Origin: Acrasis kona
Lineage: Eukaryota; Heterolobosea; Eutetramitea; Acrasida; Acrasidae
Length of the DNA: 64,000 nucleotides
Direction of reading: 5' to 3'
NCBI GenBank assembly: GCA_026419775.2
Contig: JAOPGA020000784.1
Location: 1-64,000, forward strand
The position numbers were made by a program, and so were the translations under genes. Position 1 is the stretch's first letter. Each line of letters starts with the position of its first letter. The notes under the pieces were generated by a model. That model made no database searches. It was not told where the DNA came from and was given only the letters and a program-made list of their open reading frames with translations. Shown piece by piece: positions 1 to 10,390 of the stretch.

Positions 1-104
1 ACTTGGTTGAGTACGATTTATTACCTAATGGTGCAAAACGTTCAATTGAGTTGTTCTCTTTAATGGTTGAGCGGTTGATCACTAAGTACGTTAAGAATTG
101 TTAA
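1..104 (+). CDS. 3' end of an unidentified gene entering from the left
   Basis: From base 3 one frame is open for 33 codons and stops at TAA ending at 104. The residues include YDLLPNGAKRSIELFSLM, an amphipathic, protein-like composition. No family is recognised. The start lies outside the window. The sequence just downstream is decayed, so this could be part of an old mobile element rather than a host gene. Confidence 0.3.
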   Translation, partial: LVEYDLLPNGAKRSIELFSLMVERLITKYVKNC

Positions 105-1264
105 TCAAGCAAATAGGAGTGGATTAGATGTAGTCGAGAAAAAGTATGATCAAGCAAGTCACCTACTTTTTCTTTAATCTCACGAAAGTCAGATGGTGCT
201 GACTCTATCAATGTACAATATCTGGATAAGTTCAAAGAAAGTTGTCTATCTTCGTACTCCATAGAAACTGATTACAGAATCAGGAGTCAAATTGAATATG
301 AAGCTGCAGAGTTGATGACTAGAAGAGACGACACGGAGATGGCCTCAACAATGTGCAGGTTACAGCGAAAGTAGCTCAGAGCAATTACTATGATGTATGG
401 AGGAGTAATGTGGATCTGGAACTGCAGGACTCAAGGGACACGTTGTCAAAAAGCTGCAAGAAATTCCATAACAGGCATGATGACAAGAATAAATTAGACA
501 CAGCATCCAAGGCAGAAGTACTAGAGCTGTAGCACTCAATTCTTCCTCCCAATCCAAGCACACGCGCTGAGATAGTGGACTTCATAACTGAAATTTCCAA
601 GCCTATTTGATTGCTCTACTGCAGTCTTGAAAAAGCGGACATTTGTGTAAGAATGGCTGCATTTTATAACACTGAATGTATATGAGGTGATATGGACATT
701 TTTGATCTGGCCGCATTGAACCTCAGTGGTTATAGAGTACCGACAGATGTTGGAGAAAGAGCTATATTCGTTCCGTCAAGTCGTTTTGTGAAAGTCGGGG
801 CTGAAACAGCAACAATTTCCTTTCCCTGGGTCCTCCAGTTATCCCGACCGATACAAACTACACTCAGTTTACCGGACCAATTAATTAATGGAATTCTTTG
901 GTGTGTCGCTGTTAGATCTTCACCAAGTCGACTATTGTCAAGACCAATTTCAATTCCTATTCCACATTTAAAATCACGACGCTATGGCCGACATAACTTC
1001 CATCCGAGCGCTCCGAAGGCCGCAAAGGTTTTCAAGTGTATTTTTTCATATAGAACAATCATATGTACTCACCCAGACAATCACATTAACCCGTCGTGTG
1101 ATAATTCTTCATATTAGAATACACATTGGCAGCCACACATGTCTCTATCCACCCCCTTTAAATGCAAATAAAAACCCTATTTTATATCCCAATTCCAGAT
1201 GCAAATAATATGGGTTGTCGGATTGTTGTAATTCTTTATTGGCGAGGTTGATGAAATCCATTAG
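105..1264. other. Decayed or noncoding stretch
   Basis: No convincing intact gene is seen. Between about 280 and 610 short protein-like stretches occur on the plus strand in two frames, interrupted by stops, which suggests an old broken coding sequence of unknown family. An open frame at 692-1117 and another from an ATG at 984 are read through without recognisable domains and have skewed composition, so I do not call them. The last part (about 1080-1264) may hold the promoter and possibly a short first exon of the coiled-coil gene that follows. Confidence 0.4.
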
Positions 1265-1315
1265 TTGACCGATAATCATAACAGTTATTCTGGTGGGAGG
1301 ACTTTACAACGTAGT

Positions 1316-2032
1316 ATGAATAGAACCCTTGAAAGCAAGCGTAAAATAATCTCATCTAATAAGCTATCCGATGTTAGAACCCAGCAAGCTAACGCTGATT
1401 TGGACCTGAAGATGGTTGAAATGGTTGAGGACCATAAAAAAGAAATGAAAGAATTAGTGGATAAAAACAATGAAGAGTTAAGAAAGTCCAAGGATGAGTT
1501 TAGCAAATCGATGAAGAAATCTGAGGAACAGCACAAAAAAGAAATGGCCGAAACTATTAATAATATGAAAAGGGAGAGAGCAGAATCTGAAAGGTTACTC
1601 CAGGCAGAAATAGCAAGATTGGAGTTGAAATTAAATAAAGAAATGACAGAAAGCAAACAAATGCATAAGGCTGAATCGAAGCGCCTAGAGGATTCATACA
1701 AGAGACAGTTGAGAGATATGGAGGTATTGCAAAGGTCTACTGCTGACGACACAGAAAAAAGGCACAAACAAGAGATGAAGGAATCTCATGATCGACACAA
1801 ACTCGAACTTCAAGAACTAGAGAGTGAATATAAGGGTATTGTAGACGCGTATATTGAAAAACCAAATTATGGCGTCAAAATACATCAATTCTATAATTTG
1901 ATGAGACAGGGAGCCATTTCAGAGAGTGAATACAATGCAGAAAAGAGGAAGATACTGAACAGTTCTATTGCTACTAAAACTACGACTTCTACAGCCAAGA
2001 AAAAGAAACCCTCTTCTCCTATTAAGCGGTAG
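1316..2032 (+). CDS. Coiled-coil protein, unknown function
   Basis: The frame from the first in-frame ATG (1316) encodes about 238 residues. It is dominated by a charged coiled coil of K/E/M heptads from about residue 25 to 190, with repeated EMKE/EMAE-type blocks. A short helical tail (VKIHQFYNLMRQGAISESEY) resembles the SHOCT-like C-terminal helix. The tail ends in a basic TKTTTSTAKKKKPSSPIKR segment. The frame stays open upstream to 1265, and an AG sits at 1263-1264, so a short upstream exon spliced there is possible. No catalytic motif is present. A cytoskeletal or scaffold role is only a guess. Confidence 0.65.
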   Translation: MNRTLESKRKIISSNKLSDVRTQQANADLDLKMVEMVEDHKKEMKELVDKNNEELRKSKDEFSKSMKKSEEQHKKEMAETINNMKRERAESERLLQAEIARLELKLNKEMTESKQMHKAESKRLEDSYKRQLRDMEVLQRSTADDTEKRHKQEMKESHDRHKLELQELESEYKGIVDAYIEKPNYGVKIHQFYNLMRQGAISESEYNAEKRKILNSSIATKTTTSTAKKKKPSSPIKR

Positions 2033-2362
2033 TGCTAGCTAATTTTTGAGATGCAAGTATGCTTGTAACTGATCTAACACTTCTGACCGTAACAAATATA
2101 ATAAAGATGGCTTTGGTTGCCTTTGCAATTTGATCAAACATAATTAGTAAATGAATAGATGCCATGAGTTGTGAATTGCTGTTACACTAACAATCATCTG
2201 TCAAACTTGCAATAAAACTCAAGACTTATTCGGAATATTGCATGTTATTCGCGCTTCACTTGTATTGACAGATTTTTCAAATTTGAACTCGGTTTGGACT
2301 AGTTTCGCGACACAATTCTGATGTTTTTAAAAAATTCATCTTTACAATTTTGTTGCACATCC

Positions 2363-3157
2363 ATGAACGGTTACAAGGCAGTATTGTTTGATGTGGGTGG
2401 TGTTTTGGTTCCTTCCCCTTTGGTCATTATGAATGTTCAAGAGGAATTAATTGGACTGCCGAAGGGATTTATTACCAGTGCTATCGCCAGCGTTAAAGAA
2501 ATTAGGGATTTATGGAGTAGGTGGGAGTGCAACAAAATAGAATACTCTGAATTCTGTAACAAGATGGACTATGAATTTACTAAACACATCCAGACCACTT
2601 TAGCAACAGAGCAGAAGGCTCAACTAAAGAAGAGCTTTGAGATGAGGAAATTAGTTGAAGGATTAGAAGTTTTTGACCACTCCCAAATAAATAACAAACT
2701 TATCAAGTGTGCAGAATTACTGAGGGAGCGAGGATTAAAAGTTTGTATCATATCAAACAATTGGTATTCGGATGTGCAAAATAGCACTTTTGATAATTTA
2801 TTCGAGAGCTTTAAAACTCAATTCGACCACATTATTGAATCAAGATTGCTTGGACTTAATAAGCCACATCCTAAAATATACGAAGAGGCACTAAGGGTTT
2901 GTAGATTCTTCCTTTGTATTTAATAATTATGATTTAGTTGCTTGGTGATGGCATCAAACCAAAAGAGTGCATATTTTTGGATGATTTGGGCCCTGTAAGT
3001 ACTTAATATGAGCCAAACTAAAATTATATAATTATAGAATTTAAAGGCTGCAAAGAGGCTGGGGATTTTTACCATCAAGGTTCTGAATGAGGACCAGGCA
3101 ATCAAAGATCTTGAAGACGCGTTAGGTTTTAAACTAGCACCTTCGTCAAAACTGTAA
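2363..3157 (+). CDS. HAD-superfamily hydrolase, PTS1-terminated
   Basis: Three exons (2363-2896, 2938-2994, 3038-3157) joined across 41- and 43-nt introns give 236 residues. HAD motifs are in order: motif I LFDVGGVL with the nucleophile Asp near the N-terminus, motif II IISNN, the motif III Lys in NKPHPKIYEEAL, and motif IV CIFLDDLGPNLKAAKRLG, which is created only by splicing. This is the subfamily IA pattern seen in the N-terminal phosphatase of epoxide hydrolase and in ACAD10-like proteins. The last residues are SSKL, a canonical peroxisomal PTS1 signal. An upstream in-frame ATG at 2321 would add 14 residues. The stop TAA overlaps AATAAA. The substrate is unknown. Confidence 0.85.
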
Positions 3158-3349
3158 ATAAAACTGAACTTGACATTGTCGTAATGTTCCTCACGATATC
3201 TTTAGCTTTCCTTTTGGACTCAACCTGACCTTACAAATATTCTTCCTGGATCATGAACTTGAAGAAGCGGATTGTTCTGTTGGAAATTCCTTGCGGGTTT
3301 CGGGTTACATTTAAAAGAGTTGTTTTTCACAAGATACATCAAACAAAAA

Positions 3350-3532
3350 ATGGTGAGCATATCACAAGGTCAAATATTAATGGAACGTAAAGTTTGTACC
3401 CAATGTGGTAGTTCATGGATAGATTTCCCAGGATTTAGGTACTTCTGTAAAAATCAAACATGCTCGGAGGTGACACCCTGCCGTCTCGTAACTGACATTA
3501 AGGATACAAATAGTGGACATAATAATTTTTAG
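3350..3532 (+). CDS. Small zinc-ribbon-like protein
   Basis: An ATG at 3350 opens a 60-residue frame. It contains two cysteine pairs, VCTQCGSSW and YFCKNQTC, spaced like a zinc ribbon or zinc knuckle (CxxC-x12-CxxxxC), with another Cys downstream. The composition is protein-like and lacks low-complexity sequence. The frame is open a little upstream without an ATG, so a spliced first exon cannot be excluded. No family is recognised. Confidence 0.5.
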   Translation: MVSISQGQILMERKVCTQCGSSWIDFPGFRYFCKNQTCSEVTPCRLVTDIKDTNSGHNNF

Positions 3533-4004
3533 AAATGATGTCTGCCTCAAGAAATCTTTAGCATTATAATCAATGTAAAATAAATAATACAAACTTTAAC
3601 TATATTCTCTTTTGCCACATTAAAGTACATGAGAAAATGAAATTAGTTGATCGATGAAAGTGCAGTTGGATTAAATTCTCTTTCGCGGACGTCTCTTTCA
3701 ATGATCTATAAGGTTTCTAGAATATAAAAATAAAAAAAGTTTAGATGTCGGCTTCTGGCAAGTCATTTTCAAATAATCTTGATTGAGCCTCTTTCTTCAT
3801 ATTTTGTTCTTGCAAGCTCATTTAATTCTTATTCAAATGACAATTCTGCCCGTCCATAGCAGTTCACCTGTGGAAACAAAAAGTATCTTGGTGGGTGATC
3901 AACCTTAAGGACAAGATTGTATCATTAATTACAAAATATAAAACGTTAAAAAGAGTGCATGAAGATTCAAAATTATATGTTTACTCACACATCTGTGTAT
4001 AAAT
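3533..4004. other. Intergenic, no supported gene
   Basis: This A+T-rich sequence holds the 3' ends of the small zinc-ribbon gene (plus strand) and the FAD monooxygenase (minus strand). Only very short open frames are present, for example 26 codons on the minus strand around 3746-3823. I see no conserved motif, RNA gene or repeat. Confidence 0.5.
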
Positions 4005-5216
4005 TCAAATCTTATAGGTTTTGTCAAATACCTCCCAATTTACCCCGTTTTCAAACAATTGTTTGTATCCCTCATCCCTCTCTAAACACTTCTGCTCATC
4101 ATCACAGACTCTGACCTCACCATACTTTCTAGCACTGGTAACAAGAGCTGTAGTTCTTGGTTCTCTAATTTTATAAAACTCCTCAAAAGCCTCTTGAACA
4201 TTGGAATGTCTTTTGAGCACACAGAAGAGATTGTAGGCGTCCTCTAATGCTTGGTTAGCACCCTGACCAAGATGAGGACTTGTAGCATGTGCAGCATCAC
4301 CAATTAGCAAGACGCGATCTTTGCTCCAACTTTTCAAACTCGGTCTGTCATAAAGACCGATTTTGATCACTTTTGTAGAGTTTTCGATGATTGACGAGAC
4401 GGGACTCCACTTTGCAAACAAAGAATTTTTGGCATGGTCAACATCAACTTCTTTCCAGGACTCGCTCGCTGGCTCATCCCGTTGGGTACAGCCATAACAA
4501 AGTTCATTTTTATTGAATGGGTAAGTAATAAAGTGTGCACCTCTCCCGGCGACATTCAGAAATGTATTTGGATCGCCTCTAATGTCTTTTGGTATGTCAG
4601 CAATACCAATCACCTGTGTAAGTCCAGTGTATGTTGCGACATTGTCTCCAAATAATAAATACCTGGTCGTTGAATGCAGTCCGTCGGCGCCAATTAGAAG
4701 GTCTCCGTGAAACTCTTCGCCATTTTGGAAAACGGCAGTAACACCGGTTGGAGTATTTTTAATTTGTTTCAAATTATAACCAAGTTTTAATTTTATACCA
4801 TTCGTCTCCTCTACAGCTTTGTGCAGCACCTCAAGTAATTTTGTGCGCTTCACCCCAACGAATGTGTAACCGTACCTCTCCTTGACAGGATTTGCAATTG
4901 GAAAATCTGTTAAAACTTCTCCCGATGGTGTCATAAATTTCCAATTATCTATTTCTGCTCCTGCGTCAATCAATGGGCCGTCCAAGTTGGCAAACGACGC
5001 TGCTTTAAGCCCATTAGGTGCAAGATTTAGTGATCCCTTATTTTTAGTACGTCATAATCTTTTTGTATTTAAACTCACACCAACATCTCCCATCTTGCTA
5101 CGCTTTTCAAAGAGGATTGGGTCATAGCCGAGCTGCTTCAAAAAGATGCTCACTGTTGTTCCTGCAACACCGCCTCCAACTACCAACACCCTTCTTGCTT
5201 GGCCATGTTCATTCAT
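4005..5216 (-). CDS. Group A FAD-dependent monooxygenase
   Basis: Two exons (5216-5079 and 5036-4005) joined across a 42-nt intron (GTGAG...AAG) give 389 residues, the usual size for class A flavin hydroxylases. Visible motifs are the N-terminal Rossmann GxGxxG as VVGGGVAGTT with an acidic residue ending strand 2 (LFEKR), the DG motif LLIGADGLHSTTR, and the GD motif VLLIGDAAHATSPHLGQGA. Splicing creates the GDVGGSLNLAPNG segment expected after the first beta-alpha-beta unit. It resembles zeaxanthin-epoxidase- and salicylate-hydroxylase-like enzymes. The substrate cannot be deduced. There is no obvious signal or targeting peptide. Confidence 0.9.
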
Positions 5217-5356
5217 TACTATTTAATAAAAATGACATTTCATCATACTTCAAAAGGAGTGTTTCGGTTTATCCGCTTTCTCGATCTCAATATTGACCCT
5301 CGTTTTGTATTTACAAAATATATGGAATCACAACAGATATTCAAAGAAATGGTTTA

Positions 5357-5854
5357 TTAAACGGGGTTCTCACCTGTGACAAAAATGGGTCCTTTTACGA
5401 ATCCTAAAGTGCTGAGACCATATGTTGCGAGCTTCAAACCACATTCTCCTTCCAAAACTGATATGCCACTCTGTTGTCTTTCTGCAATTTTCAATCCATC
5501 AATTATAATGACTATATAGTATACGAATAAAACAGGATAGAGGCAAATGCCTATAACGACCATTGCTAACAAGGTGACTAACGCCCAAAGTAGAACCATT
5601 ATGAGAAACATGGAAATCCCCTTGTTTACCTGACCGGTCACCACATGTCCAAGACCTGGTAATAAAAACGCATTAAGAAGTACTACGATAATTGGTGACA
5701 CTCCTTTTTCAGCAGGTACGGCGTACTGTTGGTTTACGTCGGAAGGCGAATTAGGAGTTGATAAGTTATGAAGTCCCTTATCATCTGTTGCGTATGGTTG
5801 TTGTTGTGGATAGATTGGTTGAGGTGACAGCTGTCTCTCAGTATCTATATCCAT
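5357..5854 (-). CDS. TM2-domain-like membrane protein
   Basis: The ATG at 5854 gives 165 residues. The N-terminal ~58 residues are Gln/Pro-rich and likely cytosolic. Two to three hydrophobic segments follow (SPIIVVLLNAFLLPGLGH, then FLIMVLLWALVTLLAMVV and YPVLFVYYIVIIID). The motif GLGHVVTGQVNKG between the first two segments matches the GxGxxYxGxxxxG loop of TM2-type domains. The stop TAA overlaps AATAAA. It is transcribed divergently from citrate synthase, with 169 bp between start codons. Function unknown. Confidence 0.7.
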   Translation of the reverse strand: MDIDTERQLSPQPIYPQQQPYATDDKGLHNLSTPNSPSDVNQQYAVPAEKGVSPIIVVLLNAFLLPGLGHVVTGQVNKGISMFLIMVLLWALVTLLAMVVIGICLYPVLFVYYIVIIIDGLKIAERQQSGISVLEGECGLKLATYGLSTLGFVKGPIFVTGENPV

Positions 5855-6023
5855 CCTTTGTTTTCGAACAGTCAACTCGCAGTCAACTCAACCAGTTATG
5901 AAAAATGTAAAAACAACGCTCAATTATTAGGCCTTTAGAATCTCATGGTCCCTAACAGTAAATATATTGTCTTATAATAGATTGTTATTGATTTTGTTTT
6001 GTAAAATTAATACTATTGTAAAA
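5855..6023. promoter_or_regulatory. Short divergent promoter region
   Basis: Only 169 bp separate the start codons of the TM2-like gene (minus) and citrate synthase (plus), so both promoters must lie here or overlap the transcripts. The region is A+T-rich. No specific box is assigned. Confidence 0.5.
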
Positions 6024-7202
6024 ATGTCTAAACCATCCTATTCAAAGGGTTTGGTTGGTGTGATTGCTGGTGAGAGTGCTATATGCACAGTTGGGACCGG
6101 ACAGGGTCTTAATTATAGAGGATACAACGTAAATGATCTAGCAGAGCATTCAACTTTCGAGGAAGTTTCCCATCTCTTGCTTTATGGCCATCTACCAAAC
6201 AAACGACAACTTGAGCAATATATAAGGAGACTTGCTAACTTTAGACAACTAAGCACTGCCATGAGAGCAGTCTTGGAGCAACTTCCAGGATCATCCCACC
6301 CGATGGACATCATGCGCACTGCCGCAAGTGTTATGGGATCGTTTGAGCCAGAGGATGAAAACCCGAACAACGAAAAACAGAGAAACAACCAATGGGAATG
6401 TGGCGATCGTCTCATAGCCATTTTTGGACCTGCTTTGTTATACTGGTACCAATATCATAAGAATGGCACCAAAATAGAGACAAGAACTGGTCCAAATGAT
6501 ACTGTGGCTCAGAACTTTGTCAAGTTATTGCTTCAAACAGACAATCCAGACCCGAACATGGTGCGTGCTGTTGATGTATCATTAATCCTCTATGCGGAGC
6601 ACGACTTTGCAGCATCAACATTTGGTGCTATTGTAACTACGTCAACATTGTCCGATGTATACAGTTCAGTTTGTACTGCCATCGGAACACTACGCGGTCC
6701 TCTTCATGGAGGAGCTAACGAAGCTGCCTACCGCTTGATAAGTCAATTCAAGACTCCAGACGAGGCGGAACAAGGTCTTTTGAAATTATTAAAAGAAAAA
6801 AAGATTGTGATGGGTTTCGGACATCGAGTGTATCGAAAAGGAGATCCTAGGAGTCCTATTGTTAGGGATTGGGCAAGGAAACTATCCGAAATCATCAACA
6901 CTCCATATGCAAAGAATTTATACGCTGTAGCCGAAAGAATGGAACAAGTCATGATGAGGGAGAAGAAAATGTTCACCAACTTGGATTTTTACGCAAGTAT
7001 TGTGTACCATTTCTGCCACATTCCAACCGACTTCTTTACTCCTGTGTTCGTCATTGCTCGCACTTCTGGATGGGTTTCACACATTATCGAACAAAGACAA
7101 GACAACAAGCTCATGAGACCTATCAGCATCTACACAGGACCCGATCCAGCAAAGACACCCTACGTGCCCATCGACAAGAGATTAGAAAGATCAAAATTAT
7201 AA
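6024..7202 (+). CDS. Citrate synthase, bacterial-like type, peroxisomal
   Basis: The ATG in AAAATGTCTAAACC at 6024 gives 392 residues in one exon. It is shorter than mitochondrial type I enzymes and close to CitZ/PrpC-like citrate or methylcitrate synthases. The catalytic residues are visible: His in GPLHGGANEAA, His in GFGHRVYRKGDPRS and Asp in TNLDFYASIVYH. There is no mitochondrial presequence. The protein ends RSKL, a peroxisomal PTS1 signal, which points to a glyoxylate-cycle role joining acetyl-CoA with oxaloacetate. 2-Methylcitrate synthase activity is an alternative. Its 3' end converges on the helicase gene with 17 bp between stop codons. Confidence 0.95.
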   Translation: MSKPSYSKGLVGVIAGESAICTVGTGQGLNYRGYNVNDLAEHSTFEEVSHLLLYGHLPNKRQLEQYIRRLANFRQLSTAMRAVLEQLPGSSHPMDIMRTAASVMGSFEPEDENPNNEKQRNNQWECGDRLIAIFGPALLYWYQYHKNGTKIETRTGPNDTVAQNFVKLLLQTDNPDPNMVRAVDVSLILYAEHDFAASTFGAIVTTSTLSDVYSSVCTAIGTLRGPLHGGANEAAYRLISQFKTPDEAEQGLLKLLKEKKIVMGFGHRVYRKGDPRSPIVRDWARKLSEIINTPYAKNLYAVAERMEQVMMREKKMFTNLDFYASIVYHFCHIPTDFFTPVFVIARTSGWVSHIIEQRQDNKLMRPISIYTGPDPAKTPYVPIDKRLERSKL

Positions 7203-7219
7203 ACGTCAATGTACTTTTA

Positions 7220-8793
7220 TTAATTAAAAGTGATTTTCGACAACTTCTCCGTCTCTTCTTGAATTTCTTTGAGTTTCTTTCTCTGATCTGCAGCATTCTT
7301 AAAGTCCTTGTTTCCTCTCTTCTTTATGCGACTGTCTCTGATGTTTTTGGCTCTTTCGTCAACGCGCTGTTTGACTTCTTCTTTGGATAGTTGGTTGGAT
7401 CTCTTATCGTTTGAGTCCTTCAATAAATTGCGCTTGCTCAAAGCGTCCACGAGGCCCAAATCTTCCGCAAGGCGAACCTTTATTTTTGGAGGTGTCAATT
7501 CAAATTCCTTTGCCAAATCAGTCACTCTGTTCGCTTGATCCTCGTCAGCCTCCTTATTGTGTCGGAGTGTGCGTAAAGTATGATTGTAGTATGGACCAAA
7601 GACCTTTTGGGATATCGGACCCACTTTGAGTTGCAATGGTTGCAAGTCGTTCAAAGTGACCTGTTGTGATGGCTGCTTATCGTAAGGTTGGAATTGCACC
7701 GTTATATGACTGGACCCCTCCTCATTCTTGAGGCGAGACATTTGTACTTGTTTATCACTGTCTGATACATGACCGACGCTTATTACAACTTCTACATCTT
7801 CCGGAACAACATCTTGCAAGTATCGGCTGGTCAACAGCAAGCCCTTTCGTGCTTCTAAAAATGATTGGTAGGCGGCGTGACGTACTGTTCCTGCTTGACT
7901 AACCGTTAGTAGAGTCGAAAGAATGTTATTCTCTGCCAAAACGTAATGCATGAAAGTCGCGTCCTCTGAACTTGGCGAAAATACTACAGTTCTCTTGTCA
8001 TGATACTTTTGGGTCAATGCAGCTACTTTCTCAAATACATCCTTGTGGCCGTCAGCTTGAACTACTTCAGTCTTGACATTGTCTGTTTGCTTGACAACAT
8101 TGCTCTCGACGACAGACACTGACTCTGCGTTGTCACCAAGCCATTCTTTAGGCACATCATTGTTCAAAGACTCATCTCCTACTACAAAGGTCCTTCGTTT
8201 AGAGTTCAAATGAGGGAAGATGGAGTTTAGTTTTGCGTCTGATGGATCAAATGAATGTGCGTCGTCAATAACTAAGAATTGTAAGTTTCTAAAATAATCG
8301 GAATTGTTAAGATGAGAAGACAGTCTTCCTATTGTAGCCACAACAATTTCTGGTTCGATTAGATCGATGATATCAATCTCTCTTTGAAGTGATCTACCAC
8401 CCATTATTGTCCTCGCGGTCAAATTATTCAGGTTTTGATGCTGGGCATATTCATTAATCATTTCGGCTATTAAAGTGGCTCTCTCGTGTTTGGGTGTTAG
8501 GATTAGCCCGCGGAAACCTGGTCTCTCAGTTTCACTCTGTTTAATCATTGCATCTCTCACGATTTTCAATGATGGTAGAAGATATGATATAGTTTTACCG
8601 CTTGATACTGGTGCTTTAATCACGGTATGTCTTTTTTTCGCTTCTTCCGTAACTTTCTATTGATTTTAGTATAAAATTGAAAAATTATTACTTTCTGTAT
8701 GTCAGTTGGGGGTAACTCACCTCCCAGCACCTTGCTTATAACACCATAGCGCCTAATGGCAATGTGTGAGTTTTGTATGTAAGTGCGCAACAT
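7220..8793 (-). CDS. Divergent DEAD-box-like RNA helicase
   Basis: Two exons (8793-8692 and 8656-7220) flank a 35-nt intron and give 512 residues. The first ATG in frame is at 8793. A Q-motif-like segment (GVISKVLGGELPPTDIQK) is followed by P-loop APVSSGKT, motif Ia region LTPKHE, GG, a TxGR-like VATIGRL, and a Walker B of the form VIDDAH in place of DEAD. The second RecA-like domain is present (RTVVFSPSS, LLTSRYLQD), but no clear HRxGRxGR motif VI is seen. The Lys/Arg-rich C-terminus suggests RNA binding. It could be a mitochondrial or ribosome-assembly helicase relative. ATPase competence is uncertain. Confidence 0.75.
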
Positions 8794-8973
8794 GTCTGGT
8801 TGATTATCGGTTTTGTAAACCAAGATGTTCTCAAATTCAAAAAATGCTTCAAATATGTTTCATCATGGAGAAAGTCACCAGATTAGTAATCAATCGCAAC
8901 TATTCGAATTTAATGAAATATATTTTATTGTACTTTGCACATTCATCAAATTCAAACACACTGCCAGATTAAA

Positions 8974-10290
8974 TTACCTTCGATCTCTAGATTTCCTACC
9001 TCTATCCCGATCATCATAATCTCTACGGTCATATTGGTCATCCTTTGATTTGCTGCTTTGTCTGTAATCTCTATCGTCTCTCCTCTTGTCTCTATAATCC
9101 CTTGAATCACGACGACCTCCGTCATCTTCTCTCTTCCGCTTCTTGTCTCTTGAACTGCTTTCGTGAACCAACTCGTATTTACTGTCACTCCGTCTATTTA
9201 AATTCTTATATTCAAACTTATCTCTTCTTTCGTGAGCTTGATCATATTTTATTGACGCACTTCTAAGCCCGTTCTTGTTCCGCCTAACATTGTTCCACAG
9301 TTTTGACACGGACTGAGAGAAATCTACATGGATACGTCTGTCGTCGATCATTACATTTTCCATTTTAAAGTAAGCCTCTTCACAAGATTCACGCGCATCA
9401 AATTCAATAAAAGCATAACACAAAGATTCTCTTGTGGCATGATCTCTCATGACCTCACAACTTTTTATTTTACCAAAACGTGAGAAAATTAAATCAAGGT
9501 CATCGCTGGACGTAGCGGGATTAAGTTTGCACACAAACAAAACATTTTCAGGAGGCTTCTGGTCGGCGTCTTCTATGTCACCAATCATCTCAAGTACAAC
9601 TGCTCTCGACCTGGCTTCTTTCTGCTTTAACTTCTCCTTCATTTGTTCGTCCTCGATACGTTCCGCATCAACAACCAATCCTGCATCTCCCAAATCATCA
9701 TTGATGGGACTTGGGCTTCTATCAGGGATTAACGATTGTAAACCCGGGAGAGGCTGTTCCTCAAATGGATCGAAGAGCACAACAGTGTGCTTAATCCTAA
9801 CTGGTTGAAGGGGTCTACCTTCAAGATCAGTGTATGTCTCATTAATTTTATTTAGAAGGACATCTTCTAGGCCTTCTGCAACTTCGCCGAAAATGGTATG
9901 GTTGCTGTCTAGGTTATCAAGATGTCGATTTGTAGTAGTTACGTAAAACTGTGAAGCATTCGTGTTTTTGGTGCTCTTGTTCGCCATGCACAGAAGACCG
10001 GCTTTGTTGTGCTTTAAATCTTTGTGAGTCTCGCTGTCAAAGAATATTTCACCCTTTACATCGGATTCCTTATTTTTTCGCAGTAAGTGATAAATTGAAT
10101 GACCTCCTTTCCCTGTGTTTGTGGGATCACCAGATTGTGCTATAAAGTTCTGCTTAATGTTGAAGAATAGGCAGTTGTTGTAGTATTTTATCTTGCATAG
10201 ACTTATAAAATTGCGTGTTGCTGTTGGGCACTTCTCAAAATACAAGTCGAAGACTAAATCTCCCAACGACGTCTCTATCAAAACACTCAT
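8974..10290 (-). CDS. PPIL4: Cyclophilin-RRM protein, PPIL4-like
   Basis: The single exon encodes 438 residues. An N-terminal cyclophilin-type peptidyl-prolyl isomerase domain (about 1-165) starts SVLIETSLGDLVFDLYFEKC and contains the FIAQSGDPTNTGKGG and NASQFYVTT blocks. An acidic linker follows, then an RRM (about 243-318) with RNP2-like LFVCKL and RNP1-like CYAFIEF. The C-terminus is rich in Arg/Asp/Ser (DRRDYDDRDRGRKSRDRR). This order is diagnostic of PPIL4, a spliceosome-associated isomerase. It likely acts in the nucleus in pre-mRNA splicing. Confidence 0.93.
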   Translation of the reverse strand: MSVLIETSLGDLVFDLYFEKCPTATRNFISLCKIKYYNNCLFFNIKQNFIAQSGDPTNTGKGGHSIYHLLRKNKESDVKGEIFFDSETHKDLKHNKAGLLCMANKSTKNTNASQFYVTTTNRHLDNLDSNHTIFGEVAEGLEDVLLNKINETYTDLEGRPLQPVRIKHTVVLFDPFEEQPLPGLQSLIPDRSPSPINDDLGDAGLVVDAERIEDEQMKEKLKQKEARSRAVVLEMIGDIEDADQKPPENVLFVCKLNPATSSDDLDLIFSRFGKIKSCEVMRDHATRESLCYAFIEFDARESCEEAYFKMENVMIDDRRIHVDFSQSVSKLWNNVRRNKNGLRSASIKYDQAHERRDKFEYKNLNRRSDSKYELVHESSSRDKKRKREDDGGRRDSRDYRDKRRDDRDYRQSSKSKDDQYDRRDYDDRDRGRKSRDRR

Positions 10291-10390
10291 GGTATCTGTT
10301 ATTTCGGATTTTGTAACAAGAGAAAAAGAATGATGGACAAGTAAATTAGATAAATTATGGCGTGTTTATATATTTTTTGTTTTTTTGAAT

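Noticed and set aside
692-1208. Two overlapping open frames (141 and 74 residues)
   Set aside because: No domain, skewed Ser/Pro/Ile composition and decayed surroundings. One of them begins with a plausible ATG but has no other support.
1285-1767. 160-residue open frame on the minus strand
   Set aside because: It is the antisense of the K/E-rich coiled-coil gene; Leu/Ser-rich composition is what antisense of Lys/Glu codons gives.
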